Assembly (NCBI RefSeq): GCF_009932725.1
Contig: NZ_BLJU01000012.1
Coordinates: 124,001-188,000 of the forward strand
Length of the DNA stretch: 64,000 nucleotides
Source: Pseudomonas yangonensis
Lineage (GTDB): Bacteria > Pseudomonadota > Gammaproteobacteria > Pseudomonadales > Pseudomonadaceae
Direction: 5' to 3'
Shown: in pieces, positions 55,320 to 64,000 of the stretch
How positions within the stretch are numbered: the first letter of the stretch is position 1
How the letters are laid out: every line of letters starts with the position of its first letter
The notes under the pieces: generated by a model
What the model was told of the DNA's origin: nothing
Seen by the model: only the letters and a program-made list of their open reading frames with translations
Database searches by the model: none
Position numbers and translations under genes: made by a program

Positions 55320-57950
55320 TCAGTCGAGCGGCGCGAACAGCGCCGCCAGATCGTCCTCGTTCAGTTGCCACTGGCCCTGGTTGCCGCCGTCGAGTACGCC
55401 TTTGGCCAGGCTGGCCTTGGCTTGCTGCAGTTGCTGGATCTTCTCTTCGACGCTGCCGCGGGCGATCAGCTTGTAGACGAACACCGGTTTGTCCTGACCG
55501 ATGCGGTAGGCGCGGTCGCTGGCCTGGGCTTCGGCGGCCGGGTTCCACCAGGGGTCGAAGTGGATCACGGTGTCGGCGGCGGTCAGGTTGAGGCCGCTGC
55601 CGCCGGCCTTGAGGCTGATCAGGAAAACCGGAAACTCCCCGGCCTGAAAGCGCTGCACCGGTGTGCGCCGGTCCTGAGTGCTGCCGGTCAGCTTGGCGTA
55701 GGCGATCTTGCGCGTCTGCAGCTCCGCTTCGATCAGTGCCAGCATCGAGGTGAACTGGGAGAACAGCAGCACGCGGCGGCCTTCGTCGACCAGCTCCTGG
55801 AGCATGTCCAGCAGGGCGCTGAGCTTGCCCGAGTCGGCGGCCGTCAGCTCGCCGCCGTCCTCGCCGAGCAGGCGCAGGTCGCAGCAGCTCTGGCGCAGGC
55901 GCAGCAGCGCCTCGAGGATGACGATATGACTGCGCGCCAGGCCCTGGCGGGCGATCTCGTCGCGCACTTTCTGGTCCATGGCCAGGCGCAGGGTTTCGTA
56001 GCGGTCGCGCTGCAGCTGGGTCATCTCGACCCATTGGGTGATCTCGGTCTTCGGTGGCAGCTCGCTGGCTACCTGCTCCTTGGTGCGGCGCAACAGGAAG
56101 GGGCGGATGCGCCCGTTCAGGTGATTGAGGCGCTGAGCGTCGCCACGTTTCTCGATGGGCGTGCGGTAGTCGCGGGTGAAGGCCTTGACATCGCCCAGCC
56201 AGCCCGGCATGAGGAAATGGAACAGCGACCAGAGTTCGCCCAGGTGATTCTCCAGCGGCGTGCCGGTCAGGCACAGGCGCAGGTCGGCCTGCACCTGTGC
56301 CGCGGCTGTAGCCGCCTTGCTGCGCGGGTTCTTGATGTTCTGCGCTTCGTCGAGAATCAGCAGGCGATAGCGCTGATGGTTCAGCGCCTTGAGGTCGCGC
56401 GGTAGTAGGGCGTAAGTGGTGAGGATCAGATCGTGCTCGCCGATCTGCTCGAACAGCGCCTTGCGCTTGCTGCCATGCAGGGCCAGCACGCGCAGTTGCG
56501 GGGTGAAGCGCGCCGCCTCGTCCTGCCAGTTGGGAATCAGGCTAGTAGGCATGACGATCAGCGCGGGCTTGTCGAGGCGCCCGGCCTGTTTCTCGCAGAG
56601 AATGTGCGCCAGGGTCTGCAGGGTCTTGCCCAGGCCCATATCGTCGGCCAGTACGCCGCCGACGCGCAGCTCGGCCAGGGTCTGCATCCAGTTCAGGCCC
56701 TGCACCTGATAGGTGCGCAGTTCGGCCTGCAACCCCTCGGGTGGAGCAATCTCGCGCACTGCCAGGTTCTGCAGGCGCTGGGCGAAACCACGCAGCTCAT
56801 CGCCACCTTGCCAGCTTAGCTGCGGGCCATGCGCCAGTTCGGCCAGACGTGCAGCGTCGGCGCGGCCCAGGCGCAGCGGCAGGTGGTCTTCGCCGGGATC
56901 GCGGAAATACAGCTCGCCGAGGGTGGCCAGCAATGGCTTGAGACGGGCGAAGGGCAGGGCGATGCGTTTGCCGCCCTGCGGCAGGCTGACCAGCAGACGA
57001 TCCTCATCGGCGCGCTGCGCCAGCGCTTCGGGTGCCAGCAGCCAGGGCGTGCGGCGAATGGCCTGGAGCAGGATCGGCAGCAGGCTCAGGCGTTGACCTT
57101 CGACCTCGATGCCCAGCTCCAGATCGAACCAGTTCTGCTGTGGGTCTTCCTCGACCTCGGCGTACCAGTCGTCGACCTCGGCGAGGTTGTACTGAAAATC
57201 CGGGCGCATATGGATCTGCCAGCCTTCGGCGCGCAGTTGCGGGAGATGCCGCTGGACGAAATCCAGCCAGTCGCGCTCGCGTTCCAGCTCGAACGGCTCA
57301 CCGGCTTCGGCCGGCAGCGCTTCGCTCTGACGCAGCGCCACCTGCAGGCCGAGGCCTTCCAGACGCTTGCGCAGCGCGGTTTCGGCAGCGCTGTCGCGGA
57401 TCAGGCGCAGGTTGCTGTGTTCGTCCAGGCGCTTGACCAGATCCTTGGCCGGCTTGCCGAAGACCTTGTGCCCGGCGTAGTCGAAGGCCAGCGCCGCGCG
57501 GTGCTGGGTCTGCTCCTGCATGCGCCCCTTGCGTGCGTCGAAATGCACGCGCACCTGGCTGCCCAGGCTGAGGATGGCGGTGGGAGCGATGCCTTCGAGG
57601 CGCGTCTCCGCCACTTCCTTGTCCGCCACGATGATGTCCGAGAGATCGCTGCCGGCGCGTTGCTGGGCTTCCAGAGTGAGCAACGCGGCGACCACGTGCT
57701 TGCAGTTGAAGCCGACCGGGCAGTTGCAGTGGCCGGTCACGCTCCATTTGCGCCCATAGGGGTGCAGGGTGATGCGCTGCTGATAGGTCTGCCCGGCCGA
57801 GCCGCGGCAGTTGGCGAGCAGGCTGTTGTCCTTGAGGCTGAGCAGTTTGCTGCGCTTTTCCTCGGCGTAGCCCTGGCCGCGACGCAGGTCACCGGCACCG
57901 AACTCCGAGCGCCAGTCTTCCTGGCGTAGCTGGTGGATATCCAGGGGCAT
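55320..57950 (-). CDS. SWIM-domain SNF2-family helicase
   Basis: An 876-residue protein starting MPLDIHQLRQEDWRSEFGAG. A SWIM zinc motif near 80-95 (CNCPVGFNCKHVVAALL) is followed by a long middle region, then the SNF2 motor: DDMGLGKTLQTL, DEAQ box LILDEAQNIKNP, LTGTPLENHLGELWSLF and C-terminal FSQFTSMLALIEAEL and ASDRAYRIGQDKPV. Likely a DNA translocase that remodels protein-DNA complexes. Known from many proteobacteria without a defined role. Convergent with psiE. Confidence 0.93.
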   Translation of the reverse strand: MPLDIHQLRQEDWRSEFGAGDLRRGQGYAEEKRSKLLSLKDNSLLANCRGSAGQTYQQRITLHPYGRKWSVTGHCNCPVGFNCKHVVAALLTLEAQQRAGSDLSDIIVADKEVAETRLEGIAPTAILSLGSQVRVHFDARKGRMQEQTQHRAALAFDYAGHKVFGKPAKDLVKRLDEHSNLRLIRDSAAETALRKRLEGLGLQVALRQSEALPAEAGEPFELERERDWLDFVQRHLPQLRAEGWQIHMRPDFQYNLAEVDDWYAEVEEDPQQNWFDLELGIEVEGQRLSLLPILLQAIRRTPWLLAPEALAQRADEDRLLVSLPQGGKRIALPFARLKPLLATLGELYFRDPGEDHLPLRLGRADAARLAELAHGPQLSWQGGDELRGFAQRLQNLAVREIAPPEGLQAELRTYQVQGLNWMQTLAELRVGGVLADDMGLGKTLQTLAHILCEKQAGRLDKPALIVMPTSLIPNWQDEAARFTPQLRVLALHGSKRKALFEQIGEHDLILTTYALLPRDLKALNHQRYRLLILDEAQNIKNPRSKAATAAAQVQADLRLCLTGTPLENHLGELWSLFHFLMPGWLGDVKAFTRDYRTPIEKRGDAQRLNHLNGRIRPFLLRRTKEQVASELPPKTEITQWVEMTQLQRDRYETLRLAMDQKVRDEIARQGLARSHIVILEALLRLRQSCCDLRLLGEDGGELTAADSGKLSALLDMLQELVDEGRRVLLFSQFTSMLALIEAELQTRKIAYAKLTGSTQDRRTPVQRFQAGEFPVFLISLKAGGSGLNLTAADTVIHFDPWWNPAAEAQASDRAYRIGQDKPVFVYKLIARGSVEEKIQQLQQAKASLAKGVLDGGNQGQWQLNEDDLAALFAPLD

Positions 57951-58096
57951 CAGCGAAGCCCCGTGGCAACAATGGATGGGCGCATGACTGGGCCGTGGCA
58001 ATGCAAAGCCGCAGATTTTCGCATAGCTGTGCGGCGATTAGCAGGCGTGGTGCCGAGATTGTCGACGAGTAGGGCGGGGCAAACCGCCTGCGCGAG

Positions 58097-58972
58097 TTAC
58101 CGGAACGCCGCGCGGTACTGCCCTGGCGTGGCGCCCAGTGCCTGACGGAAGCGGTTGCTGAAATGGCTGGCGCTGGCGAAACCGCAGGCCAGCGCCACCT
58201 CGCTCAGCGAGGGCTGTGGCTGACGCAGCATCCGGCAGGCGCGAGCCAGACGCCGGGCGAGCACGTAGCGATGCGGCGGCAGGCCGAAACTGCTCTGGAA
58301 CATGCGCGCGAAGTGGTATTCCGACAGCGCGCAAAGCGCGGCCAGCTGGCTCAAAGGCAGTGGCGTCTCCAGGTGCTGCTCGATGAACTCGCGAACACGT
58401 CGGCGTTGCAGCGGCGCCAGGCCTCCCTTGAGGCGCAGGCCCTGACGCAGGCCTACCTGGGTGAGCAGGGCGTGATCGAGCAACTGGTGGGCCAGACTGC
58501 TGGCCAGCAGGCGTTCGCCCGGCTCCTGCCAGTCGAGGGTACACAGCTGGCGAAAGCGCGCCGCCTGCTCGGCATCTTCGAGAAAGGTCGCTTCCTCCAG
58601 TTGCAGGCTGCGCGGCTCGCGGTCGAGCAGGGCGACCGCGCCGAGGGCGAATTGCTCCTGCTCTATATAGAGGTGGGCAAGCTGGATCTCGCCGTTGATG
58701 ATCCAGGCCGACTGGTGCTCGGCCGGCAGGATGCACAGCTTGTCCGGCGCGCCCTTGTTGCCGGGCTGCTCGCGGCGAAAGGTGCCGGTGCCGCCGCTCA
58801 GATAGCAGGACAGCGTGTGATGACTGGGGGCAAGGTAGTCGCGCGCGTCATGGGCATTGCTCCAGCGGGCCACGGCCATGCCGTTGCCCAGTTCGGCCAT
58901 CGCGTGCAGACGCGCGTTGGGCGAGCGGCTCATGCTCTGGAATACCTGCAGATGTTCGAATTGCGCCATCAC
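58097..58972 (-). CDS. AraC-family transcriptional regulator
   Basis: A 291-residue regulator with an N-terminal cupin-type sensing domain and a C-terminal double helix-turn-helix: PLSQLAALCALSEYHFARMF and the AraC signature VALACGFASASHFSNRFRQ. The gene to its right (GH3) is transcribed away from it, so it may control that operon, by inference only. Confidence 0.9.
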   Translation of the reverse strand: MMAQFEHLQVFQSMSRSPNARLHAMAELGNGMAVARWSNAHDARDYLAPSHHTLSCYLSGGTGTFRREQPGNKGAPDKLCILPAEHQSAWIINGEIQLAHLYIEQEQFALGAVALLDREPRSLQLEEATFLEDAEQAARFRQLCTLDWQEPGERLLASSLAHQLLDHALLTQVGLRQGLRLKGGLAPLQRRRVREFIEQHLETPLPLSQLAALCALSEYHFARMFQSSFGLPPHRYVLARRLARACRMLRQPQPSLSEVALACGFASASHFSNRFRQALGATPGQYRAAFR

Positions 58973-59176
58973 CTTCTCCCGAATGCAGCCATGCTACGCC
59001 TGCCGGCAGGCAAAACCAGCGTCGGGGAAAAAAATGCGCAAGTTTGCGCAAGTCCGGGGTCTTAATCTCTGGAACGCCTTTGACTGGTGCTTAAGTATTT
59101 TTTTGCGCCAACCCGCGGCGCGGCGCGAGGACTCGGAGTATCGTGGCGGCCATTCAAACAATGATTCGCATCCCGG

Positions 59177-61483
59177 ATGCCGCTCCCGATGAAATACCTG
59201 CGCCCGTTCGCTTTCGCCGCTGTTCTGATCACCCCCAGCCTGTCGGCTGCCGCTCCGCCCATGGAAGACAAAACGGCCTTCGTCGCCGACCTGGTGGGGC
59301 GCATGACCCTTGAGGAAAAGGTCGGCCAGTTGCGTCTGATCAGCATCGGCGGCGACATGCCACGCGAACGCATCCGCGAGGAAATGGCCGCGGGGCGCAT
59401 CGGCGCTACCTTCAACTCGGTGGTGCGCCCGGAGAACCGTCCGATGCAGGAGGCCGCGCTGCGCAGTCGCCTGGGTATCCCGGTGTTCTTCGCCTACGAC
59501 GTCATTCACGGTCATCGCACCACCTTCCCCATCGGCCTGGGGCTGGCGTCCAGCTGGGACATTCCGGCCATCGAGAACAGCGCACGGGTCGCGGCGTTCG
59601 AAGCCAGCGCCGATGGCCTGGACATGACCTTCGCGCCGACCGTCGACATTTCCCGCGATCCGCGTTGGGGCCGCACCTCCGAAGGCTTCGGCGAGGATCC
59701 TTATCTGGTGTCGCGCATCGCCGCGGCGATGGTGCGTGGCTACCAGGGTGATGACCCCAGCGATCCGCAGCGCATCATGGCCAGCGTCAAGCACTTCGCC
59801 CTGTACGGCGCGGTGGAAGGAGGGCGCGACTACAACGTGGTCGACATGAGCCCGATGCGCATGTACCAGGATTATCTGCCGCCTTATCGCGCCGCCATCG
59901 ATGCCGGTGCCGGCGGGGTAATGGTGGCGCTGAACGCGATCAATGGCGTGCCGGCCTCGGCCAATACCTGGCTGTTGCGCGACCTGTTGCGCCGCGACTG
60001 GGGCTTCAAGGGCGTGGCGCTCAGCGACCACGGCGCGATCACTGAACTGTTGCGCCATGGCGTGGCCGCCGATGGCCGCGAGGCGGCGCGCCTGGCCATC
60101 AGCGCAGGCGTCGGCATGAGCATGGCCGACACGCTCTACGATGAGGAACTGCCGGCGCTGGTGCGCAGCGGTGCGGTGCCGCAGAGCGTGCTGGATGAAG
60201 CCGTCACCCATGTGCTGAACACCAAGTACGACCTTGGCCTGTTCCATGATCCGTTCCGCCGCATCGGCCGCGCCGAGGACGACCCGGCCGACGTCAACGC
60301 CGAAAGCCGCCTGCACCGTGCCGATGCGCGGGCCATGGCACGCGACTCGCTGGTGCTGCTGGAAAACCATGGCGATACGCTGCCCCTGAGCAAGAAGACC
60401 ACCGTCGCCCTGATCGGTCCGCTGGCCGACTCGCCGGTGGACATGCTCGGCAGTTGGTCGGCGGTCGGCGTGGCCGAGCAGGCGGTGACGCTGCGCAAGG
60501 GCATGGAAGCGGCGCTCGAAGGGCAGGGCAAACTGCTCTACGCGCTGGGCGCCAACGTTACCGACGATGCCCATGTGATCAATTACCTCAACCAGCTCAA
60601 CTGGGATCGCCCGGAGGTCGTGCCGGACAAGCGTACGCCCCAGGCGCTGCTGGAGGAGGCCGTGCGCGTGGCTTCCCAGGCCGATGTCATCGTCGCCGCG
60701 GTGGGTGAGGCGCGCGGGATGTCCCACGAGTCCTCCAGCCGCACCCGTCTGGATCTGCCTGACAGCCAGCAGGCCCTGTTGCGCGCGCTCAAGGCCACCG
60801 GCAAGCCGCTGGTGCTGGTGCTGATGAACGGCCGCCCGCTGGCGCTCGGCTGGGAGAAGGAAAACGCCGACGCGATGCTGGAGGCCTGGTACAGCGGCAT
60901 CGAGGGCGGCCATGCCATCGCCGATGTGCTGTTCGGTGAGCACAACCCTTCGGGCAAGTTGCCGATCACCTTCCCGCGTTCGGTCGGTCAGATTCCCACC
61001 TACTACAACCACCTGCGCCTGGGCCGCCCTTATACGCCCGGCACGCCGGGTAACTATACCTCGCAGTATTTCGAGGAGCCCAACGGTTCGCTTTACCCGT
61101 TCGGCTATGGTTTGAGCTACAGCGACTTCCAGTTGTCGGCGCCCAGGCTTTCTGCCGAGCGCATGAAGCCGGGCGAGAAGATCCGTGTCAGCGTGACCCT
61201 GAAGAACGCAGGGCCGAGGGCTGGGGCGACCGTGGTGCAGCTTTACCTGCATGACGAGGCCGCTTCGGTGATCCGTCCGTTGAAGGAACTCAAGGATTTT
61301 CGCAGGGTCAAGCTTGAAGCAGGTGAGGCGCGTGAGCTGAGTTTCGAGATCGACGAAAACATGCTGCGTTTCTATGACGCCAGCCTGCAGCAAGTTAGCG
61401 AGCCAGGTGCCTTCCGCGTCCAGCTGGGGCTGGATTCGGAGAGCGTGCAGGAGGCGCGTTTCGAACTGTTGCCACGCCAATGA
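59177..61483 (+). CDS. bglX: Periplasmic beta-glucosidase BglX (GH3)
   Basis: A 768-residue exported GH3 enzyme with signal peptide ending SAAA, N-terminal barrel with RWGRTSEGFGEDPYL and KHFALYGAVEGGRDYN, catalytic nucleophile Asp in GVALSDHGAI, the C-terminal alpha/beta sandwich (KTTVALIGPLADS) and a fibronectin-type III tail. It hydrolyses terminal beta-glucosyl residues. A start four codons later (MKYLRPF) is equally possible; neither has a good ribosome site. Downstream opgGH suggests work on periplasmic glucans. Confidence 0.9.
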   Translation: MPLPMKYLRPFAFAAVLITPSLSAAAPPMEDKTAFVADLVGRMTLEEKVGQLRLISIGGDMPRERIREEMAAGRIGATFNSVVRPENRPMQEAALRSRLGIPVFFAYDVIHGHRTTFPIGLGLASSWDIPAIENSARVAAFEASADGLDMTFAPTVDISRDPRWGRTSEGFGEDPYLVSRIAAAMVRGYQGDDPSDPQRIMASVKHFALYGAVEGGRDYNVVDMSPMRMYQDYLPPYRAAIDAGAGGVMVALNAINGVPASANTWLLRDLLRRDWGFKGVALSDHGAITELLRHGVAADGREAARLAISAGVGMSMADTLYDEELPALVRSGAVPQSVLDEAVTHVLNTKYDLGLFHDPFRRIGRAEDDPADVNAESRLHRADARAMARDSLVLLENHGDTLPLSKKTTVALIGPLADSPVDMLGSWSAVGVAEQAVTLRKGMEAALEGQGKLLYALGANVTDDAHVINYLNQLNWDRPEVVPDKRTPQALLEEAVRVASQADVIVAAVGEARGMSHESSSRTRLDLPDSQQALLRALKATGKPLVLVLMNGRPLALGWEKENADAMLEAWYSGIEGGHAIADVLFGEHNPSGKLPITFPRSVGQIPTYYNHLRLGRPYTPGTPGNYTSQYFEEPNGSLYPFGYGLSYSDFQLSAPRLSAERMKPGEKIRVSVTLKNAGPRAGATVVQLYLHDEAASVIRPLKELKDFRRVKLEAGEARELSFEIDENMLRFYDASLQQVSEPGAFRVQLGLDSESVQEARFELLPRQ

Positions 61484-61718
61484 GGGTGTGGCCCAAGGAG
61501 GCGAAAATATACTTTCGCGGGCACCTGTGCCGGACTTCACGATCTGGTAATAATGCGCAGAAAGAATCCGCGCATGCGGGGACGTCACCGTCCGGTTGGC
61601 TGTCTGCATTGTGCTCGCGTTGTCTTTATACCATTCGCCTGATTTCAACCTTCGCAGCGACCGCCTCATGGGCTGGCCGCTGCCCGTCAGTACGTGTTGC
61701 CCTGGAGGCTGTGTGTCG

Positions 61719-63278
61719 ATGAGTCGTTGTTCTGGAGCCCTTATGGGCAAGGCCGGCAAGCTGGCCCTCTGTGTGCTCCCTATGCTGTTCGCTGCCCAGA
61801 GCTGGGCCTTCGAGCTGGATGATGTGGCCGTCAAGGCCAAGGCGCTTGCCGCCGAACGCTATAGCGCGCCGCAAAGCCGTTTGCCGGCTGCGCTGCGCCA
61901 ACTGCCTTTCGCCGATTACCAGAAGGTTCGCTTCGTTGAAGACAAGGCGCACTGGCGCAACGACAAGCTGCCGTTCCAGCTGTACTTCTTCCATCAGGGC
62001 ATGCACTTCGACCTGCCGGTGAAAATCAACGAAGTGACTGCCGACAGTACCCAGGAGATCAAGTACGACCCGTCGATGTTCGACTTCGGCGATCTCGAAC
62101 TGAACTCGGATGACCTCAAGGACCTGGGCTTCGCCGGCTTCAAGGTGATCAACGAGATCAACACCGGCGGCCGCCACGACGAAGTGATGAGCGTGCTCGG
62201 CGCCAGCTACTTCCGCATCGTCGGCAAGGGCCAGGTGTTCGGCCTCTCCGCCCGCGGCCTGGCGATCGACACCGCGCTGCCTTCCGGCGAGGAGTTCCCG
62301 CGTTTCACCGAGTTCTGGATCGAGAAGCCGCAGCCGGATCGCCGCAGCCTGGTGATCTACGCGCTGCTCGACTCGCCGCGCGCCACCGGTGCATACCGCA
62401 TGGAGATCAAGCCGGGCCGTGACAGCGTGCTCGACGTGCAATCGAAGGTCTACCTGCGCGAGAACGTCGAGAAACTTGGCATCGCCCCGCTGACCAGCAT
62501 GTACCTGTTCGGCGCCAACCAGCCCTGGCCGCGCCCGAACTACCGCCCGCAGCTGCACGACTCCGACGGCCTGGCCATCGCCGCCGGCAATGGCGAGTGG
62601 ATCTGGCGTCCGCTGAACAACCCGCAGCGTCTCAACGTCAGCAGTTACCGCATCGACAACCCGCGTGGCTTCGGCCTGATGCAGCGTGGCCGTGACTTCA
62701 ACCAGTATCAGGATCTCGATGACCGCTACGAGCTGCGTCCGAGCGGCTGGGTGGAAACCGTGGGTGACTGGGGCGCGGGTCATGTCGAGCTGGTGGAGAT
62801 TCCGACCCCGGACGAAACCAACGACAACATCGTCGCCCTGTGGCGCCCGGAGAAACAGCCGGCACCGGGTGAGTCGCTGGATGTGGCCTATCGACTACAT
62901 TTCAGCCGTGACGACGCCAAGCTGCACGATCCGCAGCTGGCCATGGTCAGCCAGACCCGTCTGTCCGAGGGCGATATCAAGCAGGCCAACCTGATCCGTC
63001 AGGCCGATGGCAGCACCGCGCTGGTGGTCGACTTCGTCGGTGAGGAACTGGCCAAGCGTTCGCCCGATGCCGCGCCGCAGGTGCAGGTCAGCGTCGATGA
63101 CAACGCCGAGTTGCTGGAAGACAGCCTGCGTTACAACCCGGTGAGCAAGGGCTGGCGCCTGATGCTGCGGGTCAAGGTGAAGAACCCGGCGCAGCCGGTG
63201 GAGATGCGTGCCGCGCTGGTCGAGGACGGCAAGCCTGTGTCGGAAACCTGGAGCTATCAGCTGCCTTCCCATGAATAA
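61719..63278 (+). CDS. opgG: Periplasmic glucan biosynthesis protein OpgG
   Basis: A 519-residue periplasmic protein: signal peptide near [10 protein letters not shown], then the MdoG domain ([62 protein letters not shown]). OpgG is needed to form the branched beta-1,2/1,6-linked osmoregulated periplasmic glucans made by OpgH. I chose the ATG after GGAGG; the ATG at 61743 (TGGAG site) is the alternative. The gap 61484-61718 is its promoter region with no gene. Confidence 0.92.
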   Translation: MSRCSGALMGKAGKLALCVLPMLFAAQSWAFELDDVAVKAKALAAERYSAPQSRLPAALRQLPFADYQKVRFVEDKAHWRNDKLPFQLYFFHQGMHFDLPVKINEVTADSTQEIKYDPSMFDFGDLELNSDDLKDLGFAGFKVINEINTGGRHDEVMSVLGASYFRIVGKGQVFGLSARGLAIDTALPSGEEFPRFTEFWIEKPQPDRRSLVIYALLDSPRATGAYRMEIKPGRDSVLDVQSKVYLRENVEKLGIAPLTSMYLFGANQPWPRPNYRPQLHDSDGLAIAAGNGEWIWRPLNNPQRLNVSSYRIDNPRGFGLMQRGRDFNQYQDLDDRYELRPSGWVETVGDWGAGHVELVEIPTPDETNDNIVALWRPEKQPAPGESLDVAYRLHFSRDDAKLHDPQLAMVSQTRLSEGDIKQANLIRQADGSTALVVDFVGEELAKRSPDAAPQVQVSVDDNAELLEDSLRYNPVSKGWRLMLRVKVKNPAQPVEMRAALVEDGKPVSETWSYQLPSHE

Positions 63279-64000
63279 CACCCTAGACGCTACACAGATC
63301 CAGGATTACCTGGGTGAACTGCCGCTCGATCACGAGCGGCAGCAGGCCTTGGCCAGTCGAGTCGAAGAGGAGGGCGGCGATCTTGCGACACTGCATCGCG
63401 CCCTGCATGAGGACGATCAGGTCACCGCCGAGCCCCAGGAAGAAACCCGCGAGATGCTCGACTCGGTGCCAGCGAGGCTGGCGCTGGGCTGGCCGGATGC
63501 GCTCGAGCGCGGCTGCCCCATCGTGCAGGATCACCAGGGGCGTCCGACCATCGATTCGACGCCGCCGATCAAGCGCACGCGCATGGTGCCGGAACCCTGG
63601 CAGACCAATATCCTGCAGCGCGGCTGGCGTCGCCTCAAGGGCGAGAAGCCTGCGCCGCGACCGCGCACGCGCGAAAGCGAGGACTTCGCCGAAGAACGCT
63701 GGCGGCATGTCGCCGCGGTGCGCCGCGCCGCGCTGCTGCTGCTGATGATCGTGCAGACCGTGGTCGCCACCTGGTACATGAAGTCGGTACTACCCTATCA
63801 GGGCTGGTCGCTGGTCGACCTGGGGCTTGTGTTCGAGCAGCCACTGCGCGAGTCGGCGCGGCAGATTTTGCCGTACGTGGTGCAGACCAGCATCCTGGCG
63901 CTATTCGCCCTGCTGTTCTGCTGGGTGTCGATGGGCTTCTGGACCGCACTGATGGGCTTCTTCCAGCTGCTCAAGGGGCGTGATCGCTACAGCATCTCGG
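63271..64000 (+). CDS. opgH: Glucan glucosyltransferase OpgH, N-terminal part
   Basis: The first 243 codons; the gene runs off the right edge. The start ATG lies 8 bp inside the end of opgG. Seen here: a long cytoplasmic N-terminus rich in charged residues, then membrane helices ([38 protein letters not shown]). OpgH is the membrane glucosyltransferase making the linear glucan backbone from UDP-glucose. The active-site region lies outside the window. Confidence 0.92.
   Translation, partial: MNNTLDATQIQDYLGELPLDHERQQALASRVEEEGGDLATLHRALHEDDQVTAEPQEETREMLDSVPARLALGWPDALERGCPIVQDHQGRPTIDSTPPIKRTRMVPEPWQTNILQRGWRRLKGEKPAPRPRTRESEDFAEERWRHVAAVRRAALLLLMIVQTVVATWYMKSVLPYQGWSLVDLGLVFEQPLRESARQILPYVVQTSILALFALLFCWVSMGFWTALMGFFQLLKGRDRYSIS

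Noticed and set aside
58994..61840. Very long minus-strand open frame antisense to bglX (948 codons)
   Set aside because: Composition is the mirror of the GH3 gene (His/Arg/Gln/Ala rich), no domain or ribosome site; an effect of high GC codon use.

Overview
The window is high-GC, gene-dense chromosomal DNA from a gamma-proteobacterium, almost certainly a Pseudomonas (the P. mendocina / P. pseudoalcaligenes type is my best guess, not demonstrated). The reasons are gene orders known from that genus: fumarase, diguanylate cyclase (sadC position), ferredoxin reductase, enoyl-CoA hydratase, pykA, universal stress protein; folM-folE-folX-DUF1244; piuA-piuC; and opgG-opgH. I see no rRNA, tRNA, CRISPR array, prophage or IS transposase.

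Layout. 0-2 kb: start of a uronate dehydrogenase gene cut by the window edge, divergent from a LacI-type regulator, with palindromic operators between them. 2-5.5 kb: an imelysin / di-haem oxidoreductase / DUF1513 cell-envelope operon. 5.7-14 kb: a two-component system facing an iron-uptake operon (TonB receptor PiuA-like, PiuC-like dioxygenase, FecB/FecCD/ATPase ABC transporter). 14-21 kb: three chemoreceptors with different sensor domains, two of them behind good FliA (sigma-28) promoters. 21-22 kb: AzlCD amino-acid exporter. 22-25.3 kb: small conserved genes and the tetrahydromonapterin operon folM-folE-folX. 25.3-29.3 kb: the most interesting block, with a class II LitR-like MerR regulator, a short-LOV blue-light photoreceptor, a PilZ-like protein and a flavodoxin. 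TGTACA-type boxes lie upstream of folM, which suggests blue-light control of pterin synthesis.

29.5-40.5 kb: metabolic and accessory genes (class II aldolase, alpha/beta hydrolase, SDR dehydrogenase, DJ-1 protein, nitrilase, ZapE, DUF1028, D-serine dehydratase), with REP-type hairpins and a 32-codon small gene. 40.5-48 kb: a 217-bp MITE-like element, then central metabolism (class I fumarase, enoyl-CoA hydratase, pyruvate kinase), a membrane diguanylate cyclase, a fused ferredoxin reductase and a tandem universal stress protein. 48-58 kb: lipoproteins, a PilZ protein, a SirB1-type protein, a leucine-dehydrogenase-type enzyme, a frameshifted EamA transporter, LexA-controlled yebG, psiE and a SWIM-SNF2 helicase. 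58-64 kb: an AraC regulator, a periplasmic GH3 beta-glucosidase, and opgG followed by the start of opgH (cut by the edge), a periplasmic-glucan block.

Signalling is a theme. The window holds two PilZ or PilZ-like proteins, one diguanylate cyclase, three chemoreceptors, one two-component pair and one LOV/LitR light-sensing pair.
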